Source of the DNA: Pseudoruminococcus_B sp937901805 | Lineage (GTDB): Bacteria; Bacillota; Clostridia; Oscillospirales; Ruminococcaceae | Length of the DNA: 34,125 nt | Direction of reading: 5' to 3' | Assembly (NCBI GenBank): GCA_963560245.1 | Contig: CAUWNS010000019.1 | Span: forward strand, 1 to 34,125 | Part shown: piece after piece, positions 24,532-32,263 of the stretch | Layout of the letters: every line of letters begins with the position of its first letter | How positions within the stretch are numbered: position 1 is the first letter of the stretch | Position numbers and translations under genes: made by a program | Notes under the pieces: generated by a model | Seen by the model: only the letters and a program-made list of their open reading frames with translations | The model's database searches: none | What the model was told of the DNA's origin: nothing

Positions 24532-26987
24532 CAGCGCTCCTCCCTTGCCTGAACTGTTGTTGCAGCAGGTTGGGGTTTTACTGGTACAGGACAATAAGAA
24601 TCACAGGGCATGTCCTTTTCTCCCTTTTCATACTCTATCTGGCTTGTCATCTCAACGCACAGCGCGTGCTCAAGAACTGTGTCAATGGTAGATGCACAGA
24701 TAAATTCCACATGCTCTTTGACAACTGGTTCCACCTCTTCCAAATCCGGTTCATTTTCCGCCGGGATTAGGACTGTCCGGATTCCGGTTTTATACGCCGC
24801 CATCGTTTTTTCGCGCAAACCGCCGATCGGCAGAACACGTCCGCGCAGGGTAATTTCCCCCGTCATGGCAATATCCCTTCTTACAGGGATACCTGTCAGG
24901 GCGGAAACAATTGCCGTTGTCATCGTGACACCGGCAGAAGGTCCATCTTTTGGCACCGCCCCTTCCGGCGCATGGATGTGGATATCCCTGGTCTTATAGA
25001 AGTCCTCCGGAATATTCCACTGGGAAGCACGGGTACGGATACAGGTAATCGCCGCATGGGCGGATTCTTTCATCACATCGCCAAGGGAGCCCGTCAGTTC
25101 CACCTTGCCGCTGCCCTCCATTACGGCAACCTCAATTTCCATTGTTTCGCCGCCAACAGAAGTCCAAGCCAGACCGGTTACAACTCCGATCTCATTTTTC
25201 TCCCGCATATGCTCCGGTTTAAAGCGCTTAATGCCCATAAACTCTTCAATATTTTTGGCGCTGATGGTCACACGTTTGTCGGGTGCCTTCACCACGCTCA
25301 TCGCAGATTTTCGGCAGAGCTTGCCAATTTCCCTTTCCAGAGTACGCACACCGGCCTCTCTGGTATAGGAATCGATCAGTTCATAAAGGGCAGAATCTGT
25401 GATTCTCAGCTGTTTGGAAGTCATCCCGTTCTTTTCAAGCTGTTTTGGAACCAGGTATTTTTTCCCAATCTGGAATTTTTCTTCCCGCGTATAGCTGGAA
25501 AGCTCAATAATTTCCATACGGTCGCGCAATGGGGCCGGGATACTGTACAGATCGTTGGCTGTTGTCAGAAACAGGGTACGGCTTAAATCAAAGGGAATTT
25601 CTATGTAGTGATCGCGGAACGCATAGTTTTGCTCCGAATCGAGTACTTCCAGCATCGCAGAAGAGGGATCTCCGCGAAAATCATTGCCCATTTTGTCAAT
25701 TTCATCGAGCAAAATCAGGGGATTTTGCGTTTTTGCCTGCAAATAGGCGTTGATAATCCGCCCCGGCATGGAACCGACATAGGTTTTGCGGTGTCCCCGG
25801 ATATCGGATTCATCCCGCACGCCGCCCAGCGATACCCGGACATAGCTTCGTCCAAGTACCTTTGCAATGGAGCGTGCGATCGAAGTCTTTCCTACACCTG
25901 GAGGTCCAACCAGACAGATAATCTGCCCTTTCAAATCAGGAGCCAGTTTCCGTACAGCGATCATCTCCAAAATGCGCTCTTTGACTTTTTGAAGCCCATA
26001 ATGGTCTTTATCCAAAGTCTTTTGGGCCTTATCCACATCCAGTTTATCTTTTGTATATCTTCCAAACGGCAAGGACAGACAGGTATCCAGATATGTCCGG
26101 ATCACACCGGCTTCCTGGGAATTGAGCGGCATCTTGTACAGGCGTTCCGCCTCTTTGATGAGCTTTTCCTTAGAGTCGTCGTCTGTTTCCAGTGCAAGGA
26201 TTTTGTTCCGATACTCTTCTACTTCATCCGACGCACTTTCCCCTTCCCCAAGTTCTGCGGAAATGGCGCGCATCTGCTCCCTCAAGTAGTAATCACGCTG
26301 GTTTGCATCCATCTGTTCTTTCACACGGTCGGCAATTTCCTGTTCCAACTGGAGGATCTGGGTTTCCTCCTTAAGAAAACGCACCAGTTCCTCCAGCCGG
26401 CGAATCAGACTGGATTCCTCCAAAATCGCCTGTTTTTCCCGTACTTCATGCAGGATATGCCCAGCTACCAGGTGAACAAAGGTAGAGGGATCTTCCTGCG
26501 CCATAATGCTCATAATCAGCTCTTTTGGCATTTTCGGAGCATAGATCACATATTCTCGGAAAAGATCTTTTGCAGTGCGCATCAGCGCAGCCGCCATCAT
26601 ACTGTTTTCCAGTTCCCCGTCTTCGACCAGGGGATATTCCTCTACAACTGCCTGCATGTACCCGTCTTTTTCACGAACAGACACGGTTTTCGCCCGGTAA
26701 AGCCCTTCAATCAGAACACGAATTCCCTCATCGCGCAGCTTCAGCATCTGCTTAATCTGTGCAACCACACCGACGGAATAGATTTCGTCGCGGGAGGGAT
26801 CTTCCACTTCGATATCCTTTTGTGCAGCAAGAAAAATGGTCTGGTCTTCTGCCATGGCAGCGGTAAGCGCCTCAATGGATTTTTTTCGTCCCGCATCGAA
26901 ATGCAGGACCATTTCTGGAAATACGACCAGCCCGCGCAAGGCCATCATGGGCAATGTTGCACATTGATATGGGGTTGTTTGATTCAT
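24531..26987 (-). CDS. lon: ATP-dependent protease Lon (LonA), with a C-terminal cysteine-containing tail
   Basis: 818 residues from the ATG at 26987 (GGAG upstream; a TTG one codon earlier is less likely). Order: N-terminal substrate domain (about 8-200), coiled-coil, AAA+ module with Walker A GPPGVGKT (361-368) and Walker B ILLDEIDK, then the protease domain with catalytic Ser684 (PKDGPSAG) and Lys727 (GGLREK). Lon degrades misfolded and regulatory proteins in the cytoplasm. After the usual end at LEHAL the protein has about 42 extra residues (777-818), including CVEM and PCDSYC and a Pro/Ala/Gln-rich end. No CIRCE element or clear CtsR site was found upstream. Confidence 0.97.
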   Translation of the reverse strand: MNQTTPYQCATLPMMALRGLVVFPEMVLHFDAGRKKSIEALTAAMAEDQTIFLAAQKDIEVEDPSRDEIYSVGVVAQIKQMLKLRDEGIRVLIEGLYRAKTVSVREKDGYMQAVVEEYPLVEDGELENSMMAAALMRTAKDLFREYVIYAPKMPKELIMSIMAQEDPSTFVHLVAGHILHEVREKQAILEESSLIRRLEELVRFLKEETQILQLEQEIADRVKEQMDANQRDYYLREQMRAISAELGEGESASDEVEEYRNKILALETDDDSKEKLIKEAERLYKMPLNSQEAGVIRTYLDTCLSLPFGRYTKDKLDVDKAQKTLDKDHYGLQKVKERILEMIAVRKLAPDLKGQIICLVGPPGVGKTSIARSIAKVLGRSYVRVSLGGVRDESDIRGHRKTYVGSMPGRIINAYLQAKTQNPLILLDEIDKMGNDFRGDPSSAMLEVLDSEQNYAFRDHYIEIPFDLSRTLFLTTANDLYSIPAPLRDRMEIIELSSYTREEKFQIGKKYLVPKQLEKNGMTSKQLRITDSALYELIDSYTREAGVRTLEREIGKLCRKSAMSVVKAPDKRVTISAKNIEEFMGIKRFKPEHMREKNEIGVVTGLAWTSVGGETMEIEVAVMEGSGKVELTGSLGDVMKESAHAAITCIRTRASQWNIPEDFYKTRDIHIHAPEGAVPKDGPSAGVTMTTAIVSALTGIPVRRDIAMTGEITLRGRVLPIGGLREKTMAAYKTGIRTVLIPAENEPDLEEVEPVVKEHVEFICASTIDTVLEHALCVEMTSQIEYEKGEKDMPCDSYCPVPVKPQPAATTVQAREER

Positions 26988-27062
26988 CAATCAATCTCCT
27001 TTATGTTCACGAACAGCACTTTCTGTCTATGCTGTCAAATATCTATGGTTCCACAATTGTCT

Positions 27063-27091
27063 ATTATAGTAAATTCCCCACTCTTTTGCAA
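27063..27091 (-). promoter_or_regulatory. Sigma-A promoter of lon-engB-lysA
   Basis: TTGCAA (27091-27086), 17 bases, perfect TATAAT (27068-27063), about 75 bases before the lon start. An 8-bp palindrome ACAATTGT lies at 27053-27060, near the expected transcription start. Confidence 0.75.
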
Positions 27092-27160
27092 CCTTTTTAG
27101 TAGAGTTTCCATCAAAAGGTACTGGAAGGGATTTTTATCCGATTTTTGTTTTTTCCAAGA

Positions 27161-27189
27161 CAAGCCGCCCTCTTTCAGAAAGCGGCTTG
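27161..27189 (-). terminator. Probable terminator of trmB
   Basis: 8-bp stem CAAGCCGC / GCGGCTTG with a 13-base loop, about 50 bases after the trmB stop. The T tract is poor in the minus sense. Confidence 0.5.
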
Positions 27190-27241
27190 CAGCTGTTTCT
27201 TATTTTTCATACCTCGCCTATATCCGGCCTTGCGGCGCTGA

Positions 27242-27955
27242 CTATTCCGGCTCTTTTAAAATCAAGTATTTTTCATCAATCGGGAGCTTGTCCAAAGGGC
27301 CTTTGCGCGCAATCAGAAATTTCGTCGGGATCCCCTCTTTGGTAAAGCGATCTTCATGCTCGGTCGTATAGTTTGGAGAAAACCCGCTCCGGTGCAAATC
27401 TTTTGTCAAATATTCAATGGAATAGCCGCTCTCTTTGAAATACCCCTGGGAAGCGAGGAATAAATCATCATCGTCCGTTTTAAACCAGATTTCTCCACCG
27501 TCCTGCAAAAATGTCCGGTATTTGAGCAGCTGCCTGGTATGCGTCAGGCGTTTTTTATGGCTGCCTGCTTTCGGCCATGGATTGCAAAAATTGATATAAA
27601 TCCGTTCAACGCCGTCCTGCTCACAGAGCATCCGCAAAATCAGTTCGATATCAAAGGATAGGATTTTCAGATTATCCACTTCCCGTCCGGCCTGCTCATA
27701 TTCAGAAACAATCAGCCTTCTTGCAACGCCGAGCACATCACTGCTCAAATCAATCCCAATGTAATTATAATCGGGGTGATCGCAGGCAAGTTTCGATAAA
27801 AAAACCCCTTTTCCGCATCCAAGTTCCAAATGCAGCGGATTTTCCGAATGTTCAAATAAATCCTTCCAATGCCCTTTCTGTTTTGCCGGTTCTTTTATAA
27901 AAAAGCCACAGGCGGCCAGTTCCGGTCTTGCCCATTTTTTTGTTCTCATTCTCAT
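27242..27955 (-). CDS. trmB: tRNA (guanine-N7-)-methyltransferase
   Basis: 237 residues from the ATG at 27955 (MRMRTKKWARPEL); a GGGG lies upstream and the promoter sits just before, so the much longer open frame to 28159 is not used. The SAM motif is LELGCGKGVFL, the family signature NFCNPWPK, and the end KFLIARKGPLDKLPI resembles other TrmB proteins. The enzyme makes m7G46 in the tRNA variable loop. It is monocistronic and divergent from the DUF421 gene. Confidence 0.96.
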   Translation of the reverse strand: MRMRTKKWARPELAACGFFIKEPAKQKGHWKDLFEHSENPLHLELGCGKGVFLSKLACDHPDYNYIGIDLSSDVLGVARRLIVSEYEQAGREVDNLKILSFDIELILRMLCEQDGVERIYINFCNPWPKAGSHKKRLTHTRQLLKYRTFLQDGGEIWFKTDDDDLFLASQGYFKESGYSIEYLTKDLHRSGFSPNYTTEHEDRFTKEGIPTKFLIARKGPLDKLPIDEKYLILKEPE

Positions 27956-27986
27956 TGTCAATTTCCCCTTTTGTTCTGCTCGCCCT

Positions 27987-28015
27987 ATCATATAATAAAA
28001 AATCGTTCTGCGCAA
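27987..28015 (-). promoter_or_regulatory. Sigma-A promoter of trmB
   Basis: TTGCGC (28015-28010), 17 bases, TATGAT (27992-27987), 31 bases before the ATG at 27955. Confidence 0.6.
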
Positions 28016-28052
28016 GCCATATGAAAACCAGAAATTCCCCTGTCTTTTGGGA

Positions 28053-28059
28053 CATACTA
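28053..28059 (+). promoter_or_regulatory. Possible -10 of the DUF421 gene, sporulation-sigma-like
   Basis: CATACTA, 21 bases before the ATG, matches the -10 of SigF/SigG promoters (CATnnTA) but has only a weak -35. CATACT could also serve SigA. Confidence 0.25.
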
Positions 28060-28080
28060 AAAAGAAAAGGAGTTTTCTGT

Positions 28081-28803
28081 ATGATTGCATTTTCCGGAAA
28101 TTTTTCCGAAGTATTATTACGTTCTCTAGTTTCCCTTTTAGTCCTATTTTTATTAACAAAGTTTATGGGGTTTAAACAGATATCACAGCTCAATCTCTTT
28201 GATTACATTGTCGGCATATCAATTGGTTCCATCGCCGCACAAATGGCATTTGATCCGGATATCCCCTATTATGCCACCATCACCGCGATGGCTGTCTATG
28301 CGCTCACCGAAGTATTGATCTCTTTTCTGACAACGAAAAGCATCAAACTGCGTTCCTTTGTTACAGGAACTCCTGTCATTGTCATCCATCAAGGCAAAAT
28401 CATTGAACAGAACCTGAAAAAAATCAAATATGATCTAAACGATTTGCTTACTGAATGCCGTATTAACGGCTTTTTTGATATTTCTCAAATCGAGTGCGCC
28501 ATAATGGAAACTGACGGGCGCCTCAGTTTTCTCCCTAAGTCAGAACTGCGCCCGGTAACTCCAAAGGATCTGGGTTTGGCTCCGGCGAAAGAAGGGTTGG
28601 TGGCCAATGTTATTCTGGATGGAAATGTGATGCAAAGTGCTTTGAAAAGCTGCGGTATGGAGGAAGCCTGGCTGCAAAAACAGCTGAAAGAATACAACAT
28701 TAAGGACGCACGGGATGTCCTGTTAGCAACCGTAGACGTCAATGGAACTTTCCGGGCCTATTTAAAAAATGAGTCCAGCCCCGCGCATGATCCTTTTCAT
28801 TAA
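28081..28803 (+). CDS. DUF421 (YetF-family) membrane protein
   Basis: 240 residues from the ATG at 28081, 7 bases after GGAG; the frame is open upstream to 27928 but would overlap trmB. Three hydrophobic segments lie in the first 85 residues (about 10-30, 35-60, 65-83). The conserved YetF sequence follows: FDYIVGISIGSIAA, LRSFVTGTPVIVIHQGKI, LNDLLTECRINGFFDISQIECAI and ETDGRLSFLPKS. The C-terminal two-thirds is cytoplasmic or extracytoplasmic; topology is not proven. YetF-type proteins are frequent in endospore formers, some with spore phenotypes, but no biochemical function is established. Confidence 0.9.
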   Translation: MIAFSGNFSEVLLRSLVSLLVLFLLTKFMGFKQISQLNLFDYIVGISIGSIAAQMAFDPDIPYYATITAMAVYALTEVLISFLTTKSIKLRSFVTGTPVIVIHQGKIIEQNLKKIKYDLNDLLTECRINGFFDISQIECAIMETDGRLSFLPKSELRPVTPKDLGLAPAKEGLVANVILDGNVMQSALKSCGMEEAWLQKQLKEYNIKDARDVLLATVDVNGTFRAYLKNESSPAHDPFH

Positions 28804-28832
28804 CCCAATTGATTTCCTTTTTTTATGGAGTA

Positions 28833-28841
28833 TGGTATACT
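28833..28841 (+). promoter_or_regulatory. Extended -10 promoter of the fabG-type gene
   Basis: TGGTATACT, an extended -10 (TGnTATACT), 30 bases before the ATG at 28871; no clear -35. Confidence 0.5.
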
Positions 28842-28870
28842 GTCTATAGAAAAGAAAGGAGTGTGCTGTT

Positions 28871-29614
28871 ATGGCAAACAAAACTGCGATTGTCACAGGC
28901 GGATCCCGCGGAATTGGCGCTGCAATTGTCAAGCGTCTTGCGGCAGAAGGGATGAATGTGGTGTTTAATTACCACTCTGCTAAGGAAGCTGGAGAAGCCG
29001 TTTTGGAAGAATGTCGTAAACTCGGAGTAGATGGACTGGTGATACAGGCGGATGTCTCCCGAAAAGAAGACTGTAAAAAAATGGTGGATGCCGCTGCTGA
29101 AAAATTCGGCAGAGTGGACGTTCTTGTCAATAACGCCGGTATTGATGGGCCTGTCCATCCAGTCAATGAATACTGTGAAGAGGATTTTGAAGCTGTTATG
29201 CAGACGAATGTCATGAGCGTCTTTTACATGACAAAATATGTCTCCCAGAAAATGATCGAAGCCGGATGCGGCGGCAACATTGTCAATCTCTCTTCGATCA
29301 CCGCCAAGTATGGCAGCTCCGGAAATGGTGCATACTGCGCCTCTAAAGCTGCTATTGACGGCTTCACACGCTCTGCAGCAAAAGATCTTGCATCATACAA
29401 TATTAGTGTGAACACAGTTGCTCCCGGGGTTACTGAAACGGATATGGTCCGCAACCTTCCCCAAGTATATAAAGATCAGATGTCTAAATCCATTCGTTTC
29501 GGGCGCTTCTGCCAACCAGAAGAGATCGCAAATGCTGTGGCCTTTTTTGCAAAAGAGGAGTCCCGCTATATCACTGCACAAATGCTGGTAGTTGATGGGA
29601 TTACCAATCTTTGA
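28871..29614 (+). CDS. SDR-family oxidoreductase, 3-oxoacyl-[acyl-carrier-protein] reductase FabG type
   Basis: 247 residues, classical short-chain dehydrogenase. The NAD(P) motif is TGGSRGIG (9-16), then NNAG (87-90) and the catalytic set Asn113, Ser142, Tyr155 and Lys159 (YCASK). The end FAKEESRYITAQMLVVDG is typical of FabG. FabG reduces 3-oxoacyl-ACP in fatty-acid elongation with NADPH. No other fatty-acid genes are nearby, so it could instead act on another carbonyl substrate; hence no gene symbol. It is monocistronic, with its own promoter and terminator. Confidence 0.92.
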   Translation: MANKTAIVTGGSRGIGAAIVKRLAAEGMNVVFNYHSAKEAGEAVLEECRKLGVDGLVIQADVSRKEDCKKMVDAAAEKFGRVDVLVNNAGIDGPVHPVNEYCEEDFEAVMQTNVMSVFYMTKYVSQKMIEAGCGGNIVNLSSITAKYGSSGNGAYCASKAAIDGFTRSAAKDLASYNISVNTVAPGVTETDMVRNLPQVYKDQMSKSIRFGRFCQPEEIANAVAFFAKEESRYITAQMLVVDGITNL

Positions 29615-29641
29615 TAGACTTCTGCTTTAATTTTCCTCTGC

Positions 29642-29679
29642 AAAACGCCAGTAAAGGTAATTACCTTTACTGGCGTTTT
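29642..29679 (+). terminator. Strong terminator after the fabG-type gene
   Basis: Perfect 38-base palindrome (arms 29642-29660 and 29661-29679, AAAACGCCAGTAAAGGTAA and complement), ending in TTTTCGCTTT. The flanking A and T tracts make it bidirectional. It starts 27 bases after the stop. Confidence 0.92.
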
Positions 29680-30141
29680 CGCTTTATATGATAATATCTT
29701 TTCTTAAACCGGTCTTCCCATAGAAACAACGTGTTTCAGAAAATCCACTTACTTTCTGTATATCAACACTATTTGATTCAGTATATCCGCATATCTTTCA
29801 TCCCTGCTCATCTATACATATTTTTGCCGCATTTCCTCTAATTACCCCTTACGCATAGAACCTATAAGGCTCCCAGTCGCAAAAATAAGCGCCTGAGTTT
29901 TTGATGTTACTTAGCTCGTATTTCCTGATTACTTGTAAAGTTAAAAAACATTACAAATAATTCTCTTTATAGACATAGCGCTGTCTCTTCCTTTCCTCTT
30001 AAAACAAAGGATTTTCCCCTTTCCAAAAAGGCAGCCCTCCTCAGCGGCATACTATGATAATTGATTTTCCATATGTAAAGTGATTCCGCATTACATATAA
30101 AATGATACTTTTAAAACTTTTCTTCAGAAGAAACCGGTTCC
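29680..30141. other. Gene-free AT-rich stretch between the fabG-type terminator and coaW
   Basis: About 460 bases. No open frame of useful length on either strand, no rRNA or tRNA and no recognised riboswitch. The only structures noted are an 8-bp inverted repeat ATATGTAA / TTACATAT (30071-30098) and very short frames on the minus strand, one of about 19 codons near 29750-29815. It may be decayed coding DNA or hold an unknown small RNA. Confidence 0.5.
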
Positions 30142-30978
30142 TCATTTTTGAGAATGCTGTTCCAAATAGGAAAGAGCTGCGCCGGTCGCTGTCGCATAGA
30201 TTGCATTTTCCGGGATTATAAAATTGAAGCGGTATAGTTCGCTTAAAGAATCAAAAATTTCCCGAACCTGGGGCACCATAGTCAAGCTTCCTGTCAATAC
30301 AATATCCTGGATGCTGTCATTTTTACATGCAAAGACAGCCAGTGTTCCAATCGTCTGAAAAACCATGTTGATAACTCCCAGAGTCACATCGGACACAGAT
30401 GCAGAATCTCTCATTTTCCCAAAATTAGAAGCCGTCGTGTGCGGAGGAAAACTTCCCACCTGGGATTTACTGATATCCTCAATCACCAAATCAACATTAT
30501 CAAGGTTTCCTCCCTCTGCCATATCGATAATGCTTTCAAAATGATTTGCTCCGGCAAGACGGCTGCAAAGGCCGACCAAGGTTCCTCCCCCAACTCCGCT
30601 GCCGCCGATATGCATAATCTTCTCCCTGCTCGCACGAATATAGGCTGTACCAGTTCCCATGCTCACGACCAGAGCTTCCGGTTTTTTTGACAATTCCAAT
30701 CCACCCAGTCCAATTGCGCGAAACTCATCCACTTTTTCCGTTGGAATATTGTAAAGGTTTCCTTCAAAAACAGATGCCCCTACGCCCGTCAGCATAATTC
30801 TCTCTACATCACTGAGCTCTAAATGGTTTACATTGATAAAACGACCAAGCGCCCCGTAAACGGAAGTCATCGGATCGGTTGCTTTTACCTGCATAGTGGA
30901 AATAGTTTCCGTCCTGCTGCGAAATCCCGCTATTTTTGTGGTGGATCCTCCAACGTCAATCCCAATTACAATACCCAT
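30142..30978 (-). CDS. coaW: Type II pantothenate kinase
   Basis: 278 residues of the ASKHA fold. The phosphate-1 motif is GIDVGGSTTKI (5-15); MGTGTAYI, HIGGSGVGGGTLVGL and the C-terminal VLTGSL and GAALSYL complete the family pattern. It phosphorylates pantothenate at the first, usually rate-controlling step of coenzyme A synthesis; type II enzymes often escape feedback inhibition by CoA. The ATG at 30978 follows AGGAGG. No coaBC or coaD neighbours are present. A BadF-type ATPase is the main alternative but the wording matches PanK II better. Confidence 0.92.
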   Translation of the reverse strand: MGIVIGIDVGGSTTKIAGFRSRTETISTMQVKATDPMTSVYGALGRFINVNHLELSDVERIMLTGVGASVFEGNLYNIPTEKVDEFRAIGLGGLELSKKPEALVVSMGTGTAYIRASREKIMHIGGSGVGGGTLVGLCSRLAGANHFESIIDMAEGGNLDNVDLVIEDISKSQVGSFPPHTTASNFGKMRDSASVSDVTLGVINMVFQTIGTLAVFACKNDSIQDIVLTGSLTMVPQVREIFDSLSELYRFNFIIPENAIYATATGAALSYLEQHSQK

Positions 30979-31051
30979 AATAATCCTCCTAACTGACAGC
31001 TGCCATAATGTATTAAACCAGACAGTCCTATAAAAGGCAAGTTACTCCGCT

Positions 31052-31060
31052 ATTATAGCA
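31052..31060 (-). promoter_or_regulatory. Extended -10 promoter of coaW
   Basis: TGCTATAAT on the minus strand (31060-31052), perfect extended -10, about 75 bases before the ATG at 30978. Confidence 0.6.
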
Positions 31061-31203
31061 CGTCCGCCAAATTCTGCACAATTTTTTCTAAATAAAATTC
31101 TCTTGAAAAGCCAAATTTTTCTTCATAATTCTTTTGTCAAGTTTAAAAATGAAACAATCTTCCTATTTCTGAAGCCCTGAGATGCTCACACCTTAAAATG
31201 GAA

Positions 31204-31212
31204 CATAATATA
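31204..31212 (+). promoter_or_regulatory. Mother-cell sigma-like -10 of the cotJ operon
   Basis: CATAATATA fits the SigK -10 pattern CATAnnnTA and is close to the SigE CATAnnnT; the -35 is not clear. It lies 55 bases before the cotJA start. In B. subtilis cotJ is SigE-dependent, so a mother-cell promoter is expected. Confidence 0.4.
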
Positions 31213-31267
31213 CTGGTTATCAAAGGCGAGATATCGCTTTCAATCCCTTTTAAAGGAGAAGGTAACT

Positions 31268-31474
31268 GTGAATGAATTAAATGCTGCCGTTACTAGAATG
31301 AGCGGTGCTAACGAAATGTTTGGCCCTCCCTGCTTTCCTTTGGGAATGGCCTATGTTCCTATGCAGCAATGGAAAGAACTCTATGATCCGGAACTCTCTT
31401 TACAGCGCGGTACTATGTTTCGGCAACTAGATTTTCCTTTTATTGGTGAGGAGGCGGTCCCTAATGGAAGATAA
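31268..31474 (+). CDS. cotJA: Spore coat associated protein CotJA
   Basis: 68 residues. GTG start 9 bases after AGGAG. Typical CotJA core: MAYVPMQQWKELYDPELSLQ, then RGTMF, RQLDFPFIGE. A small protein needed for coat deposition of CotJC in B. subtilis; first gene of cotJABC. Its 3' end overlaps cotJB by 11 bases. The N-terminal 25 residues are less conserved. Confidence 0.88.
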   Translation: MNELNAAVTRMSGANEMFGPPCFPLGMAYVPMQQWKELYDPELSLQRGTMFRQLDFPFIGEEAVPNGR

Positions 31475-31724
31475 TAAAGCTGTTCTTCTGAAACGAGTAC
31501 AAATCTGCGACTTTGTTTTAGAGGAAACCGCCCTTTTTTTAGACACACATCCAGAAAACAAAGAAGCTCTGGAATACTATCAAAAATATCTTAATTTGAT
31601 GAATAAAGCAAAAGAAGAATATACCCAAAAATATGGTCCGTTGACGCGGACTGATTATGATGGTGGTCCAGTTTGGACCTGGGCAACAACCTCTTGGCCA
31701 TGGGAAAAGGAATCGGAGGAATAG
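31464..31724 (+). CDS. cotJB: Spore coat protein CotJB
   Basis: 86 residues from the ATG at 31464, after GAGGAGG; the frame opens at 31443 but the internal ATG has the ribosome site. The sequence shows LLKRVQICDFVLEETALFLDTHPENKEALEYY and ends GPVWTWATTSWPWE, both hallmarks of CotJB. It overlaps cotJA and is followed by cotJC after 3 bases, so the three are translated as one unit. Confidence 0.92.
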   Translation: MEDNKAVLLKRVQICDFVLEETALFLDTHPENKEALEYYQKYLNLMNKAKEEYTQKYGPLTRTDYDGGPVWTWATTSWPWEKESEE

Positions 31725-31727
31725 TAT

Positions 31728-31946
31728 ATGTGGAAATATGATAAAAAACTTCAATACCCAATCAAAATTAAACGGCCGGACGCATCTGCCGCTAAAGTAA
31801 TCCTCTCTCAATTCGGTGGTCCGGACGGGGAACTTGCCGCTTCCCAGCGATATCTTGCCCAAAGGTATTCCGCTCCTTATAACGAAGTAAAAGGCATTTT
31901 AACAGACATCGGCACCGAAGAGTTGGCGCATAGATGTTATCAGTAA
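31728..31946 (+). pseudogene. cotJC: cotJC 5' fragment (manganese-catalase-like spore coat protein) interrupted by a prophage
   Basis: 72 codons against about 190 in intact CotJC. Residues 1-68 are a good CotJC N-terminus: MWKYDKKLQYPIKIK, FGGPDGELAAS, RYLAQRYSAP, LTDIGTEELAH. The visible metal ligands by family are Glu35 and the ExxH pair Glu65/His68. After His68 (codon 31929-31931) the frame reads Arg-Cys-Tyr-Gln and stops, unlike any CotJC, which continues with about 120 more residues. The change coincides with the start of phage genes. The 3' part is expected past the far end of the prophage. It may be a functional gene split by an excisable element rather than a dead one. Confidence 0.88.
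31915..31945 (+). other. Probable prophage attachment site (attL-type junction) in cotJC
   Basis: CotJC homology ends at about 31931 and phage-type sequence follows, so the core probably lies in the last codons of the conserved part (around GAAGAGTTGGCGCAT). The exact core needs the other junction, which is outside the window. Confidence 0.6.
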
Positions 31947-31971
31947 TAATTTTTAACAGAGAACAAGCAAA

Positions 31972-31995
31972 CAGGCGAAGAAAACTCCCCGCCTG
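31972..31995 (-). terminator. Weak terminator of the RHH gene
   Basis: 6-bp stem CAGGCG / CGCCTG with a 12-base loop, followed in the minus sense by TTTGCTTG. It lies 6 bases after the stop at 32002 and would limit antisense transcription into cotJC. Confidence 0.45.
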
Positions 31996-32001
31996 CGGTA
32001 A

Positions 32002-32178
32002 TTACGATTCTTCCTCTTCCAGATGAGCAAGAGCCACACGGACAGCTTCAATGACAAACGCTGAAAAAGTACAATTTTTCCCTACAATGGACTCCTCAAT
32101 CTTATCTACCATTGGAATCGGAAAGCGAACAGTTTTTGTTACGGTTGGCGGCTGAGAAGGGATTCTGAATTTTTCCAT
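32002..32178 (-). CDS. Small ribbon-helix-helix (Arc/YlcI-like) DNA-binding protein of the prophage edge
   Basis: 58 residues from the ATG at 32178, 8 bases after GGAG; an ATG at 32184 is too close to the ribosome site. The pattern TVTKTVRFPIPMVDKIEESI then CTFSAFVIEAVRVALAHL is a beta strand plus two helices, the ribbon-helix-helix fold, in which a dimer reads DNA with the strand pair. It is the phage gene nearest the cotJC junction. A 35-bp dyad overlaps its promoter, so autoregulation is plausible. It may be a repressor-like regulator or an excision factor; neither is shown. Confidence 0.78.
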   Translation of the reverse strand: MEKFRIPSQPPTVTKTVRFPIPMVDKIEESIVGKNCTFSAFVIEAVRVALAHLEEEES

Positions 32179-32204
32179 ACTCATTACTCCTTTGGTTTTT
32201 CCCC

Positions 32205-32262
32205 AGTATGCCATATTTTAGCGGTTATTGTAATTCTCTCGTTCGAAATGAGAATATTACAA
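32205..32262 (-). promoter_or_regulatory. Promoter of the RHH gene with an overlapping dyad operator
   Basis: On the minus strand TTACAA (32233-32228), 17 bases, CATACT (32210-32205). An interrupted palindrome, TTGTAATTCTC (32228-32238) and GAGAATATTACAA (32250-32262), is centred on TTCGAA (32242-32247) and covers the -35. The RHH protein itself is the first candidate ligand. Confidence 0.45.
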
Positions 32263-32263
32263 C

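Noticed and set aside
27025..27060. CtsR-like half site (GTCAAATAT) near the lon promoter
   Set aside because: Only one half matches the CtsR heptad pattern; the second repeat is absent. No CIRCE element either.
25608..27371. 587-codon open frame on the plus strand opposite lon
   Set aside because: It mirrors lon codon structure, has no ribosome site or promoter, and Lon on the other strand shows all catalytic motifs.
29750..29815. Tiny minus-strand frame of about 19 codons in the gene-free stretch
   Set aside because: Too short, no convincing ribosome site and no recognised similarity.
31728..31946. cotJC shortened by a point frameshift
   Set aside because: No frame downstream of 31931 continues CotJC; the sequence changes to phage DNA, so insertion explains it better.
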